Numbered from the stretch's first letter, positions 1-12,600 are shown. The stretch: DNA of 64,000 nt from Aphelocoma coerulescens (GCF_041296385.1 NC_091014.1:67766578-67830577), one strand, 5' to 3'. Translations and numbers: made by a program. The notes: generated from the sequence alone by a model not told the origin.

Positions 1-1209
1 AGCTGGACTTAGGGTAAGTACGAGTCAAATAATCAAATCCAAATCTCCTGCTAGACCTTTTGGGTTCTGATGAAATTCAGAACTGAAAGGGGTCTCCAAA
101 AACAGCTGTTGTCCTGGGTTTTGTGCAATTTGGTTATAAAAATCATAGCAGTAAGATGGTCATGTACTGAACCATAGCCCCCATGTGCAGCATAAAAGAA
201 TCAGGATCTGAGATCACTTTTTTCTGCTCAGTGCAAGGATGGCTCAGCCAGGCTGTGCAATGAAATACAACCCAGAGCCACCTGCAACTCAGCAAATTAA
301 GCAAGGAAAATGTTAAGAGTCAAAAAACTTTTCTACTTTCTACCCCTGCCAGTGATTTAACATGCATACACTATGCCAAGCCAGTCAGACTCGAATTTTC
401 AGATTCAATCTGTGACTTGCTCCCTGTTTTTGAAGTGTTGACTGGTTGCACTGGAAGCAACATGAGCTGTAAGTTCTCAGCACGTATGTAAAGAAGCCCT
501 AAATCTCTCTGTCAAGAACAGAGCACCTAAAACCAGAACCCAGCAGGGACTTCCCTTCACTGGATACAAATATCCATGGCTTTCAAGGAGGCATAGTGGG
601 ATAGCACAGAGTTCAGTGCAACGACGTGGGATTTGGAAGACCTGTGCTCGACTGAGCGACTGGCGACAGCCAAGTGAAATAACCACAGCTCCCAGCTGAC
701 GAGAGCATAGCATCATTCCAACATCACACACATCATAGCCTGGGAGTTTCTCCTGTCACAGCATAGGAGCTGTTCAGTCCGTGGGTGGAATGAAGAAAGG
801 ACACAAAACTTACACACGGCTGAGAAGAAAGCTGAGAGTCACACTAAAAGTATTGTGAGGAAATATGAAATGTCTTAGCGGTATTCCAGCAAATTACTTA
901 AGAGATACTTCCTTCATTTTAGCAATATTTAAGGGGGTTTTTTTTGTAAGAAAAGTGTGTTTGCTGCATGTCATAAAACATTTAGATAAATAAATATGTT
1001 TTCACCTAAAGTAAGATTGAAATTGTTACTCAACACTACATTAAACAACAATAACAACCACGTCTTTCTCAGACAGAAAGGACCAAGCCACACAAACACA
1101 CCCTGGCCACCTTCTTAGCTTCACACCATATTTTGGGCATCCAAAGTGGCCATTATCCATCAGGACACCCAATGCCATTGGGTATGACGTGCAAGTCTCC
1201 CCCTCTTAC
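1..1209 (-). other. ANO2: ANO2 intron 3 (partial)
   Basis: Noncoding sequence after the donor of ANO2 exon 3. I see no exon, transposon or RNA gene. The next ANO2 exon is off the left edge. Confidence 0.7.
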
Positions 1210-1617
1210 CTCGGGGTCTTTCTCGATCTCCAGCCCCGCTTCCAGCAGGTTGCGTTCGTACTCCTCCCGCTGCAGCCGCCTCTCCTCTTCCAGGGCATCC
1301 AGCGGGCTGAGCTCCACCACCTCCAGGCCTGGCAGCCCCGGCCACTCCCGCAGGGCACGCTGGCCATCGTCCTGCTGCTGCTGCTGGGGCTCAGCACGGC
1401 CCTTCCTGGTGCTTCCGTTCCAAACCAGGGCCACAGAGGCGGATCCACGCGTGGGCTCCGGGGAGGCCACGATGGGCACGTGCTGGGCCAGGCGCCTGCG
1501 GTAGTGGTAGGCCAAGACATAGTCGACCTTCCTCTTGCTGTCCCTGAAGTGCAGGCCACTCGGGGAGGCCTTGTCCCTGGCCCCTCCCTGGGTCCCATCC
1601 ATGTAGTTGTTGATAAC
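1210..1617 (-). CDS. ANO2: ANO2 coding exon 3, N-terminal cytoplasmic domain
   Basis: This 408-nt exon, in phase 0 at both ends, begins VINNYMDGTQGG after a tctctcccag acceptor and ends EAGLEIEKDPE at a gtaaga donor. Two blocks identify anoctamin 2: HFRDSKRKVDYVLAYHYRRR, the start of the anoctamin dimerisation domain, and SPLDALEEERRLQREEYERN with LLEAGLEIEKD. The segment between them is longer than I recall in human and includes a QQQQQDD run from five CAG codons (1372-1386 on the minus strand). The exon is GC-rich and CpG-rich compared with the flanking introns. ANO1 shares the second block, but VINNY-x-D and the position next to VWF favour ANO2. Confidence 0.93.
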
Positions 1618-1924
1618 CTGGGAGAGAAACACAGGAGTCGCAAAAAAGCCCAAGTAGGCAGGGGGAGTCTATCTCCACAGGGGCACGTGAAGCCATGAAG
1701 AATCCAGGTAAGACCTACAAACATTCATTTTGCAAACCAGTCTCACTTCATTCCTTCTCTGACCATAAACTAAACATAGTGGCCTTATCCCAACACATGG
1801 GATCCCTACGGAAGAGCAGGTACGGAGGTGTTGCAGAATGATTAGAGGATCAGGGACATGGATTATTGATAAAGGGAACAAATCAATAACAGAACTGTAC
1901 AAAGCAAAGGCCTGCAAGCAAAGG

Positions 1925-1972
1925 CCTGCATGAGAAAAAGCCTCCATGAGAAAGTGCCTGTGTGAGAAACAG
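1925..1972 (+). repeat. 16-bp tandem repeat (3 units) in the LTR U3
   Basis: Three imperfect 16-bp units (1925-1940, 1941-1956, 1957-1972) share the core CCT..ATGAGAAA. A direct repeat of gcaaaggcctgca (1904-1916 and 1918-1930) overlaps the first unit. Such arrays are common in retroviral U3 regions, often as enhancers; that role is inferred. Confidence 0.75.
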
Positions 1973-2207
1973 GCCTGAGAACAAAAAAGGGAATTTTAAG
2001 GAGGTACAGTCCTGTGCTGATAAGATATGCTGACCATGAGAAGGGAGGAAGATCTTTTGATCTCTCAAGACAAAACATAAAGCTTGCTAAATGTAGTTTT
2101 TTATCTAACCCAATTATGTAGAAGTAAGAATGCGCCTTTGTAAGTTTAAACTAATTAAAGAGCTGATAAGCTTGTATTCAATACTATATAAGTGCCTCTG
2201 TATTGCT

Positions 2208-2213
2208 AATAAA
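2208..2213 (+). terminator. LTR polyadenylation signal
   Basis: AATAAA lies about 20 bases after the LTR TATA box and 60 bases before its 3' end, in the usual R-region position. Confidence 0.6.
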
Positions 2214-4855
2214 CGAAGGTTGCTCTACCAATCACATTGATTGTCTGCATGGTTTCCCCCACCGAATTCGGCACGGAGGCACACACCAACCCTGTTGCCC
2301 TGTTCTGCACATGCACAGACCAAAGGGAGAAGACACTCACATTTTGAAAGTGGACAGAGAAGTGAGAATAAGGACCACATTACAGGCCATGTGCCATGTG
2401 CTGTGGAGCAAAGCAGGCAGGGAAGGGAAGCAAAAACTGTGTCAGAAGGGAAGAAATTGATCTTAGCCAGAACAAGAGAAATATCTTCAATGTAGTTCAA
2501 GGTCCAGAAGGTCAGGGCTGGACAAAAACACTTTGAGAAATACCAGGGATTAGAAAAATACGTCCCATGAATGGTTAACGGTGCTAGCTTGCATTTTAAC
2601 ATATCATGAAAAGACTGCATGACTGAAGGGAATCCATGGCTAAAATCCTTCAAACCACCCATGTTGCACTCAGTCAGCCCCTCAGACCAGCCCTTCATCA
2701 TCTCCCTCTCAGAACCCTTCTGGGATGCAGCTCCAACAGTAATCCCACCATCACTCCCCAGCCTGGACGGGAATTCTGCAGCATCCATGTGGAACTCTGG
2801 CACTGGGGCATTCACTTGCACTTCCCACTCACCAAGGCAGCCCGTGAGTTTGCCAAACTGTTTCCAGCCACCATTTCCAGCACAATGCTGCTGTGTAAAG
2901 CCCTTCACAGAGCTCTCTAAAGTGTTATTCACTCAAGTGACACCAGCCCTCCAGTGATGGGGAAACAAGATAAAAGCAAGGGTCAACCTGATCCAAAGCA
3001 ATCATCCCATAACCTAATTCCAGACATTTATGGTTCCCACAGGTGACTGTACAAGCAAAATCTTGACAGGTACCAGTCACAGGTTTCTTTCTCTCTTTTT
3101 CTCCCCTTCCTTACATGCGTTGGTAGTGCTGAATGCAAAGTTAACCACTTGCTGTGTGGCAGTTATCTTGTTTGTTAACACAACACAAACTTTTGAAGGC
3201 ATCATACAAATGTGCATACTATTATATACATCAACACCTCCCAGATTCTTGTTTTTCATTGTTTTGCTTCACTTAGTTTCCCACAAAGTAGCTTTCAGTC
3301 ATCATATCACTAAATAAATATTGGGTTTACATGCATGCTACATCCTTCATCGTTTCACAAAATTACCACCGAATAATCTGTTCTGCACACCACACTTACC
3401 ACACCCTTCATGAGTAAAGCATAAATACAGTTCCTTTAGGCACACCCAAAATTACACTCAGCACTACATCCTGGCAGAATATAAAACTGCTTGTGAGACA
3501 GCATTTTATTGCAATTTCCCATTTCCTGATTAGATACATTTTCATGTAGTACTCACAGGCAGTCCATGCAAACCTCCTGGATCCATCTCTGCCCCAGTGA
3601 GGAAAAACCCGTGGCAGATTTCTAGTGTCCCTCCCAGGGACTTTCAGGCTATACAGCGCAGAAGGAATGATGTCACCACCACCACCAGGTCACTGGCACA
3701 AAGCAGTGCATGAGCTGGCTCTACAGAAGATGAGCCCTGAGCATCCTCTCCTCCCTTACTGGAGGGTGTGGGCAGAAACAAGCACGTACAAGAAGCGGGA
3801 GAGAGAACAAGGAGAAGGTGAAAATCACTCGGACGAGGTTTTCCTGTTTGTTACTGTGTGGAGCCACCTGCCACATCCCAGCCACCTGAGAGGGCACCAT
3901 AGCAACACTTGGTGTTGCTGGAGTTACACAGGGGATGAGGAGAGTCAACAGTGACTCTCCCTCTCCATGGACTCTTTTCCTCGCTCTTGGAAGCAAGGTG
4001 CCATCCCCATAATTATGGATGTCTAATTCACAGAAAATGAACCAACATTCCCACAGATTTCACTAAAGACATTTCCTGCCCCTAAATTTGCACTGCTTGC
4101 CTTACCACATGACATTCTGGCACAAGAAGACTTTTTTAGGGAGGAGCACAAAAAGTTGCAATTTCAAAAATGTCTCTGAAGGTACTATCAAGATCTTTCC
4201 TCCCCTCTCACAGCCACTGTAAAAGTCAGGAACAGTGATTTAAACTACCAGCTTAGGTCCTGCTTTCACTGCCTCTTGATACTTCCAAGACAAGAAGCCA
4301 TCACACCAAGGAATAAGAAAATGGGAAGGTAGGATCAACATTTCATGATGATTTTGTTTTAGTGGTCTGGTAGCAAATGTATCATTACAAATACATCCCA
4401 GAAGGGGCCTCCTCTAATGACAGCTCCCCTCCAAACAGCACAGCCCCACCACACTTCCACTGGGAATCAATCCAATCCAGCCCCCAATAACACCTGGGCA
4501 CATCTGGCTCAGGGTTGGCACAAGCACACCCGATTTAGTGATCAACCTGCAGATCTTTTCTGCCACTGGGGGTAATAGCAACCCCTCCATTCCCACTCTG
4601 AGGGATTTTGGCTAAAGTAAACAATTAACAAAAGTTTGGTGAGATTACTACTGCAGAAATTAATTCCTGCTGTACACAGAGAGACAACTGAACCAGCAGA
4701 GGCTGTGGTATCAATTGCCTCATAAAGATACTTCTCCCAGTTCTGATTTAACCAACACACAGGAGGAGTGCACCCTGCTTTCTCCTCCTGCTTCAAGCCT
4801 CTTCGTCATCCCAAAGGCACTTGAGGTAGGTCAATGAACATGTAACCCTACTTAC

Positions 4856-5034
4856 AGAACTTCCGTAGGACACCACTGATGCTTCAAGAGCTCCATTGGT
4901 CCCGCTTCTGTGCCAGGAAGACCGGTTCTGAGAAACAGTGAGGTATTTGCTGTTGTAGGCTGAAAAAGAGTCCCTTGCTGATTTTGCTGTCTTCTGTCCA
5001 TTCAGAGTTGGGTGTGAGGAGGGTAGAGCAAAGT
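4856..5034 (-). CDS. ANO2: Probable ANO2 coding exon 2
   Basis: This 179-nt stretch is bounded by a tcttctcag acceptor and a strong gtaagt donor. Only the frame that joins VINNY in exon 3 is used, and it is open throughout: it starts DFALPSSHPTLNGQKTAKSA (with one base from exon 1) and ends ASVVSYGSS. Serine-rich sequence just before VINNY is also found in human ANO2 (SSS-VINNY from memory), but the rest is not conserved enough to recognise. No membrane segment or signal peptide. The call rests on splice sites, phase and position, and needs transcript support. Confidence 0.65.
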
Positions 5035-5380
5035 CTGAGAAGAAGAGATAAGTCTCATTACATTAAGCAGTTTTTGTGCAGGTGGTTCCCTAACAGAATG
5101 AGAAATACTGCAGTCAGTAGATACCATTTATTTCTAGTGATGTGAACAGATCTGGTGGTATCAGGTACAGGTACAAACTTATGGACCGTGGTCATTCTCC
5201 ATGAAGAACTCTTTACGCATGTGAAATGCTCGTGAAGTACATCTAAGCTTATACCTACATGTTCTGGTCTCAGGGACTAATGTCTGGAATTTCTAGACAT
5301 GTTCCCCATTTCTCATTGTTTGACAAATTACATGGTCACAGTGCAGAATAATGGAGGATCTGGAGGGATGGAAATCATCC

Positions 5381-5840
5381 CAGAATCACAAAATGTCCTG
5401 GGTTGGAAGAGATCTGAAAGATCGTCTCATTTCTATCCCACTGCCATGGGCAGGGACACCATCCACCACACCAGCTTGCTCAGAGCCCCATCCAACCTGG
5501 CCTTCAACACTTCCAGGGATGGGGCAGCCACAGCTTCTCTGGGCAACCTGTGCCAGGGCCTCCCCACCCTCACAGGGAACAATTTCTTCCTCATATCCAA
5601 TCTAAACCTGCTCTCTGTCAGTGTGAAGCCATTGCCCCTTGTCCTGTCACTCCAGGCCCTTGTCAAGAGTCTCTCTCCATCTTTCCTGTGGGCTGCCTTC
5701 AGGCACTGAAAGGCCACAATGAGGCCCAAAAGCCTTCTCTTTTCCAGGCTGAACAATCCCAATTTTCTCAGCTTTATAGCAGAGCTGCTCCATCCCTCTG
5801 ATCCTCTTGGAGGCCTCCTCTGGACTGGCTCCAACAGGTC
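5381..5840 (-). mobile_element. CR1 LINE 3' fragment
   Basis: About 460 bp of CR1 in reverse orientation: the 3' end (cagaatcaca, then gggttggaagagatctg) is at the left and the sequence runs through the conserved 'gagccccatccaacctggcc', 'aggcccttgtcaagagtc' and 'cttctcttttccaggctgaa' blocks. It is 5'-truncated, as is usual, and is the longest CR1 in the window. It lies in ANO2 intron 1. Confidence 0.88.
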
Positions 5841-7095
5841 AATTCCATACAGGCAGTAGCACAGTGAAAAATGCTGATAAAAACCAATGGGTACAGAAAC
5901 TATTATGCATACAAATGTTTCATACTCTTTCCCCCTCTAGTGGTGCCACAGCTGAAACGGGGTTGACTGATCCATAATCTCATTCTCTTGGAGAAGCTCT
6001 TACTTGTGAGGGAAAAACTATGTCTTGGTCCTTCCAGCATTAGTGTTTTATACCCAGGAGAAGACATTCTGTACGTGTCTGCCCACACGGTCAGCACCAT
6101 CACCACTACAGAGGCAAAGCATCACTGCCTCTGTCCAATCAGGACTTTTCTCCAGGAAGAAGAAATAGCTCCCATCTATCCAGGGAGACACCACATCCAC
6201 CGTGTACTGTGAAAGTCTGGAGGCTGTATACCCCACTCATTTAGCTGAGCCTCTTCTATCCCCTGTACTCAGACTGAAACTGCTTCCCAACCACCACGTT
6301 CTGAGAGGGCAGACAGTGGAATGGTAAAGAAGGAAATGCTTGGAGGATGGGGGCTGACCCCTAAATGTTATGATTATTCTTATGTTTCCTATCAGTTACA
6401 GATTAGGGTCCAGCAGCACTTGAACAGTCCAGCAGATTGACTCACCAGTCTTCCCTGTCAGATCTCCCAAGCAGACTCATGCTTGGTTTACTGTAATGAA
6501 GCACATAATGATGCCACAAGGGAAACTCCAAGGAAAATAACTAATAAGTGAAGGTTTCATTCCCAAAGGCCACACACAATGTTTCTCCAGTATTTTCAGA
6601 CTGAGTCTGGGATATCTCACAAGACCTTTACACAGTCAATTAAAGACCTCTTTTCTTTCCAGTCCTTTTAACTAGGCCTAGGAAAAAAGCTGCAGTTCAT
6701 TTATAATAACATGATTTCATTTCCATTATGCTTCCCAACCTCCAGAAACTGTGTCACGAACCTGAGATTAACACTGGTAAACTGGTGAGGCAGTCAGGGA
6801 CTCCCAGTCAGAATAAGTTTTTTGATGGAAATGCAATTGCCATATCTGTATTTGGAAGACTCCTGTTCTCCCAAAAGCTTTACATCTTCCCGAATTAGAC
6901 CAATTGAACCAAAATGTTTTGTTTTGAGTGCATTCCACATTTGACAGTTCTTGCCTGTGGTACAGCAGTGCCTCAGGGGCTTCAGCTTCAGATGCAGCCT
7001 GACCTCATTCCACCCTGTAAGCCTTTATGACATCTGGCCTTACATGTTCTCATTCTGTAAATATTCTGGAGGAATTAGTATCAATAGAAACAAGC

Positions 7096-7190
7096 TGTGT
7101 ATGTGTGTGTATGTGAACATATATAAAAATGTTATATATGCACACATGCATAGCTTTGGTGTATATGTACATATATATATATATATGTAT
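7096..7190. repeat. GT/AT-rich microsatellite
   Basis: Alternating purine-pyrimidine sequence: gtgtatgtgtgtgtatg, then two AT runs including an (AT)10-like stretch. ANO2 intron 1. Confidence 0.85.
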
Positions 7191-9641
7191 CCCCAGAGAA
7201 CAGCAGTACAGTGAATCTTGAATTCAACTCGGAAAGCAAACGTTCAAGAACTACACTCATTCTACAAAAAAAGCTGGGGAGCCATCCCCCCAGTCAAACT
7301 TCATTAAGTTGTAAAGGGCTTCCAAGGACAAGATAGCTCCAGCACCGAGATCAGTGACCAGCTCCAGTTCCAGTGCCAATTCACAGCCAGTCACCACCTG
7401 CTCACTCAGCCTCTCTGCACTCCTTTGCCTCAGCTTTTTGCAAACTTAAGGGCTGGCCACACCTGCAGCAATCGACCTCACTGTTTGTGTTCCCAGGTCT
7501 TTGTCTAATGTGCCACCATGAAGAAGTTGCACAGACTGCCAAAAGTGGAAGGACTGAGAGGATGTGTTAAAGGACCACACTGCTTGTGAAAGAGGCGTTA
7601 AAGGAGTCTGCCTAATTAGGAGCTCTGTGTTAAATCCCGAGTAACAGCCAATTAACTGAGCTGAGTGGTCCAGATGATCAGATTATCACAGCATAGCTAC
7701 AGCAAGTGGTTTGGCCTCCCAGGGCACAGACAGCAAACTGCTTTCATTTATCTTCCTCTCTTCCCAGTTAAGTGCCAGAAAGGATCTACATTTCTGAAAG
7801 ACACCACAGTTAGAAGGATGCTCCTCTGCGAGGCTGTTCAAAACATCTGCGATTTAGGAGCGTTGTTTGGCAAACTCTACCCCCCAAGTAGGGATGAAAG
7901 AAAACCTACTTGAATTTCCTGTTTCCTTGTAGCTTTACTCAAACATATCTTTTTCAAAGGACCTACATATATATAAAAAGGTGTAGCATGGTTATACATG
8001 TGCTCTTTAGGTCCTCAGTAAATAATGACTTCTCAGCTCTGAATATTCACATCTAGAGTTGCTGATTTCAATACAGGGGGCTGTATCTCTGCTGTGAACT
8101 CCAAACTATCACACAGCTCACCAAATCCTGCTATTTCTGTGCTCTCCCATCCAGTCCCTTACATAAAATTATTTCTATAGTGGACCACAGTGTGCAAGAT
8201 TTAATGTCACTGCACTAGATTCAATGTCTACTGCTGATCTCTTTTTTGAGCCCTTCTAGTGCTCTTTTTCTATGTCAGATCCTTCACTGTTTGTTAGTCC
8301 TGATATATGCTCATGTCAGGAAAATCAGGTGCTTTCTGTAATTTTTGCATGTAGAGTAGAATGAAAAAACCAAACCAAACAAAAAAAGTCGAAACCCCAG
8401 AGGAGGGGAGGTCTGTAAAGTTACAGACACAGTTGAACTGTGTAGATGAAGCTCAGCCAAAATTACTTCTCATGCACATCTCCACCAAACTCAACACAAC
8501 TACAGCAGAGTGTGATTTCCTCCCCTGTGTCTTCAAAACCACCATTTTAGGGCCTGTTAAGAATCACAGGAGTTAAAGACAGGCAAGGCTGTTTGGGTTG
8601 TCTCTAATGCCATCTAATTTGCATACTGTGTGTTCAGGGCTCATACAATACCTCTCAGACTGCAGGTAGAAAGGGCAAAACCACAAATCCTGACTAATGC
8701 CTTGGACAGCCCAGGTGCATCTGCCTGTCTGAACCCCATTCCAACACTCAGTTTGAAATGTCCTGAGCCTCCAGGACACCCAGCTGGAGAATCTCTTGGG
8801 TAGGACTCAGTATCTCAGTTATATTCCTTTACATCTGGCCACACATAACACTGATTCCCTTTGCCTTCCCACCTCCAGAATATGATTAGAGAAGAAACAC
8901 TCTTTCTAAAGAGAATCATCCAATTCTGAGCCTAGTTACGGGACTGATTTTAATAGAAACATCTAAGCAGCAGGGGACTAAACACCTAACTAGTTCTTGA
9001 ATCATTCTAAAGAGAGAGATACCAGAGATCTAAACTTTAATGGTCAAATTCTACCCTTCTACTATTCAAATAAGAAGTTGGAAGTTCACAGCAGAGATAT
9101 AGCCCCAGAAACAATGAGCTAACATGGAAACAACCATAGAGCTTTGACCGTGACAGCAAAAGAACAATGACCCAGCATCAGCACTGCAAGTTATTCTAAA
9201 CTTGTGCACTGGGGACTCCAACACAAAGGAGTTTATGCACTGAGCACATTTGCTCCTGGTGTATGGGAATTGAGATCTCAGGGCTGCACACTTTCTTCTG
9301 GAAAAGGATATTGCTCACTCCCCACAGTTGCATTGCAATAAGGCAAATGCAGGTGGAAACAGCAGAAGTCCAGCACAAGGCATTTGCCCAGTGGCTGTCT
9401 CTTCCACATGGATCATAACATTGACCCACAGCTGCACTCCTGAGGCTTCAGGAGAAATAAACTCTGCGTGTTTTACCTCTCTGTACATAATCTGGGCTTC
9501 AGATTTCTCTTTCTTTTTTTTTCATGTCTTAAAAGAGACAAAGAAGTCCTTCCAAAGTACTCCTTTCTCTGTTCTCCACCCCCTTTTGATCTACCCCACT
9601 TCATAGGCAGCAATTAAGAATGAAGCAGAGAACAAACTTAC

Positions 9642-9660
9642 CGGGCATGTGTGTTTCCAT
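9642..9660 (-). CDS. ANO2: Probable ANO2 first coding exon (start codon)
   Basis: Nineteen coding bases read METHMP plus one base, followed by a perfect gtaagt donor at 9641. The split base joins exon 2 as an aspartate codon, giving METHMPDFALPSS. The ATG at 9658-9660 has a good initiation context (A at -3, G at +4); a second in-frame ATG follows four codons later. The exon should extend to the right as 5' UTR, but its start is unknown. An alternative promoter and first exon elsewhere cannot be excluded. Confidence 0.55.
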
Positions 9661-12600
9661 GTTGCCTGGAGGTTTGGCTGGAAGTTGCGTCAGTGCTAAA
9701 ATAGGATGTGGCTATGCCGTGCACAATCTGCTTCTGCACTGGCTTAAGGAGGGAACAGCACCAGCAGCTATTTCCATCCTGCCGTGATCCCGCTTTAAGC
9801 AAACCACAAACTGAAGCTAATTAGTGAGACCTTCTGGTTTGGTGATTACCCTTATGGAGGGAAGAGAGGGAGAAAGACCAAATTCCCATGACATGAGAGG
9901 CCATGGTAATTCTCTGCTGGAACTTCAGCATTTTGTCTTCATGCTCCATAACGCCTCAAGAAGCAAGGTAACAAGAGGCATATTTTGTCCAGAAGGCAGT
10001 GGAGAGGAAAGAAAAAAGCTAATGCAGAACCAGGGCTCCACAATAGAGCCAGCACTGTCCAAAGAACCAGCACTCGAGGATCAGATTGTCTTGGAAGTGG
10101 TTTCTGCAGGGAAGAGTGTCCTTATATCCACAGAGCTTCACAGTGCTTCCGGGTAGGAGGTAAGTGTGGAAAGGTTTCTATAAGGCTCTGTTTCAAGTAC
10201 TCAAGTTACCTCAGTGCCTGGATGCACTGTCATTCCTGCATGAAATATTCAGGGGATTATCTTGTAATCAACTGTCTAATCAGAACAGGTGATGGATCCT
10301 GCTTAGCCTTCTACCTTGCAATTTAAGCAATGTATAGGGAAGAAAAGCTGTTGATGACCAATGCTATCTGAGAAGGGACTGTTATTTTCTAATGCTATTT
10401 AGAGGGAGACATAGCTAAATTTGAGTCCAAATCTTTTTCTTCTTTTAGCCTATTTATGACACTATGATGGTTTCTCTAGTGTGACAGGGAGAAATTGATT
10501 TATTCAATGCCTGAATAAAGTCCAGTGGTTCTACAACCTCATGAACCAGGACAGTGCACTATGTCATGGCTGGCAAGAGCAGAAGTTGTCTCTGTCACAG
10601 AGAGATGGGCTGATGCACTCTGACTGTGCTATCAAACCTGCTGAGTATGTAAAGGGAAGAGTGCAGCTGTTGTGTCCCAAAACTTGGGCTGAGTGATGTA
10701 AAATTTTTCCAGCAAGACCGAGAAATATATATGGGGCTCTAAATTCATTAAATCATCCCACTCTTCTTGGTCCCTACTTTGAAATGGCATTTCTTACCTT
10801 CTAACCAATATATCAACAGCTGTCAAATACTTTGTTCTTTTTACCCTGCTAGTATTTTGTGTTACTCTCAGAACTTTCAGAAGTTTTAAAAATCATTAAT
10901 ATGTTTCCTAGCCAGGGAACAAATCTCCTGCTTTCTACAGTTACCTCAGGGAAAGGGAAATAAAAACTTTCTGGAAGTTCTGCTACTTTCCATGCACAAT
11001 CTATGCTGCTCCAAGCTCAAAACCAGAAAGGCAAATGCTCTAATTCTGGAATAGTAAAGGAATGTGGAGGCAGGTCCTGCTGGGATCCCTATGGAGTTAT
11101 AGCTCTGCCTGCACAGGTTCCAATTACCAGCTCCTACAAGCCATAAGGATGGGTGTATTACAGGTAATACACTTAGCTCAGGTAACAAATAATATACACA
11201 GCAATATGAGAGGAAACAATATCCAGCTGCTTAGAATGGAAGTAGTCTATTTTTAAGACTTTCCAATGAAGAAAATCATATCTTGGCATCAATGTCTTTC
11301 CTGAGGTACCTGGGTATGGTGTTAATTGATAATGCAGAGCTGTGACAAATAATACCAATAGACCCAATTGTGTTTCACCTGCTGTACAGGAGTGGTGCTT
11401 GCAAGTCTGTAGAATTTAGCAGAGTGGTTAGATGTTTTTAATTATTAAGAAGTTATATAAGACTCTTCCCCAAATCCATTTAGCATTCCTGTAAATCTAT
11501 CCTGGGGCACACTCAATGATCCAGTTGGTGTTCTGAAGCGGTGGGATGTGCTCCTAACCATTAGTGGAAAGGTAAAGGCCAGGTTAGTTCAAACCCATCA
11601 AGGCTCACAAACACTATGCATGACTTGGGAAATGACATTCTTCAAAGCCTGGCTTTTGCTGGAGAATGTCAAAGGAGCAGTCAGCTGTGCAGTGCTGCAT
11701 GATGTGCTGGCACACTTGATCATAGGCAGGATGATGCTCTTCACTTCTGCCAGGGAGGAATGCTCCTGGAATTGCACTAATTGCAGCTGCCTGTGTGAAA
11801 GGCAATGAAACCTGCATGCAGCAGGTCCGAGCCCGCTGCGTCCTTAGGCAAAAGACAGACAGCTCTCTTGGGGCAGACAGCCTGAAAACATTTGATTCTC
11901 ATGCCAGCAAGTCAAGGTCAAAAATGTATTTACCTCCTCAGCCTGTTTAAGGAGATGTTATAACATTCCCTTTGGCTTTTTGTTTCCTGCCAGTCTGTTT
12001 CTACAACAGGATTTTCAAGGAAGATTCCTTCTGGCCTTGTGCACACCAGGGATTTGGAATACACAGGTAGCAGCCAGGCCTGAGTAACAGCATCCAGACC
12101 ACACCAAAGTCCCCAGAACTCCCTGCTGTAAGGAAAGCCAGTAAGTGCTCTTCTCGTGGGCTGCACTGCACTGAGAAACCACTGCATGACTCATACAATT
12201 CATTATCTAATTAGAAGACCTGTCTGAAGCCACGAAGCCTTAGGCTGCAATCCTGTTAGCTTTCATGAGCTAAGGGTCAGTCTGGGTGAGGGCACAGGTG
12301 GAAACAAAGGGACATCCCAGCCATGCTAAGTGAAAGAGGATGACATTTGCCTTTTACTCCCAATCCATCCCTTCTTTCTGCTCCTCTCCGATGTTCCAGG
12401 TTGCTATTCCAGGAACTGCTGATCTTCAGTTCCAGATGAACTGTTGATTCCCTGGGTGACCCAAATCCATCTGTCAGGAAGCTTAATATCCAGAGGCAGC
12501 TACAGGAAGGAACTGGTGTGAGGGTGGAGGTAAACTGGTGACAGATCTACTGCAGCAAGTAGGGCTGGTGACAATTAAAACTGGGTTTCTCTCTCTGGTG

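Larger units (their letters stand above)
1829..2273 (+). mobile_element. Solo LTR of an endogenous retrovirus, with 6-bp target duplication
   Basis: A 445-bp element starts TGTTGCAG and ends TTCGGCA, giving TG...CA termini. It is flanked on both sides by the same six bases, CGGAGG (1823-1828 and 2274-2279). A TATA box (tatataag, about 2185-2192) and an AATAAA (2208-2213) fall in the order expected for U3-R. The U3 part carries a 16-bp unit repeated three times (1925-1972). No retroviral genes adjoin it, so it is a solo LTR left by recombination. A 6-bp duplication fits class II (alpha/beta-like) avian retroviruses. It sits in ANO2 intron 2, antisense to the gene. Confidence 0.85.
1618..4855 (-). 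other. ANO2: ANO2 intron 2
   Basis: A 3.24-kb intron holding the solo LTR (1829-2273). Nothing else recognised; the open frames here carry no known motif. Confidence 0.6.
5035..9641 (-). other. ANO2: ANO2 intron 1 (if exons 1 and 2 are correct)
   Basis: A 4.6-kb stretch with a CR1 fragment (5381-5840) and a GT/AT microsatellite (7096-7190). No other feature recognised. Confidence 0.5.
1210..9660 (-). other. ANO2: ANO2 gene, 5' part (three coding exons)
   Basis: ANO2 (TMEM16B) encodes a calcium-activated chloride channel of the plasma membrane, known from olfactory and retinal neurons. In human it lies just beyond the 3' end of VWF in the same orientation, and the same arrangement is seen here. 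One exon is clearly recognisable by sequence; two upstream exons are proposed from in-frame splicing. Together they give about 202 N-terminal cytoplasmic residues, ending before the transmembrane core, which lies off the left edge. The transcription start and 5' UTR were not determined; no TATA box or CpG island was seen near the proposed first exon. Confidence 0.8.

Noticed and set aside
2264..2279. gaattcggcacggagg resembles a cDNA-library EcoRI adaptor
   Set aside because: It is the LTR end followed by the target duplication; the duplication on the left side explains it without contamination, and it differs from the adaptor by an extra base.
2225..2932. A 235-codon minus-strand open frame
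   Set aside because: It runs across the 3' boundary of the solo LTR into unique intron sequence, so it cannot be an old coding unit, and no motif is present.
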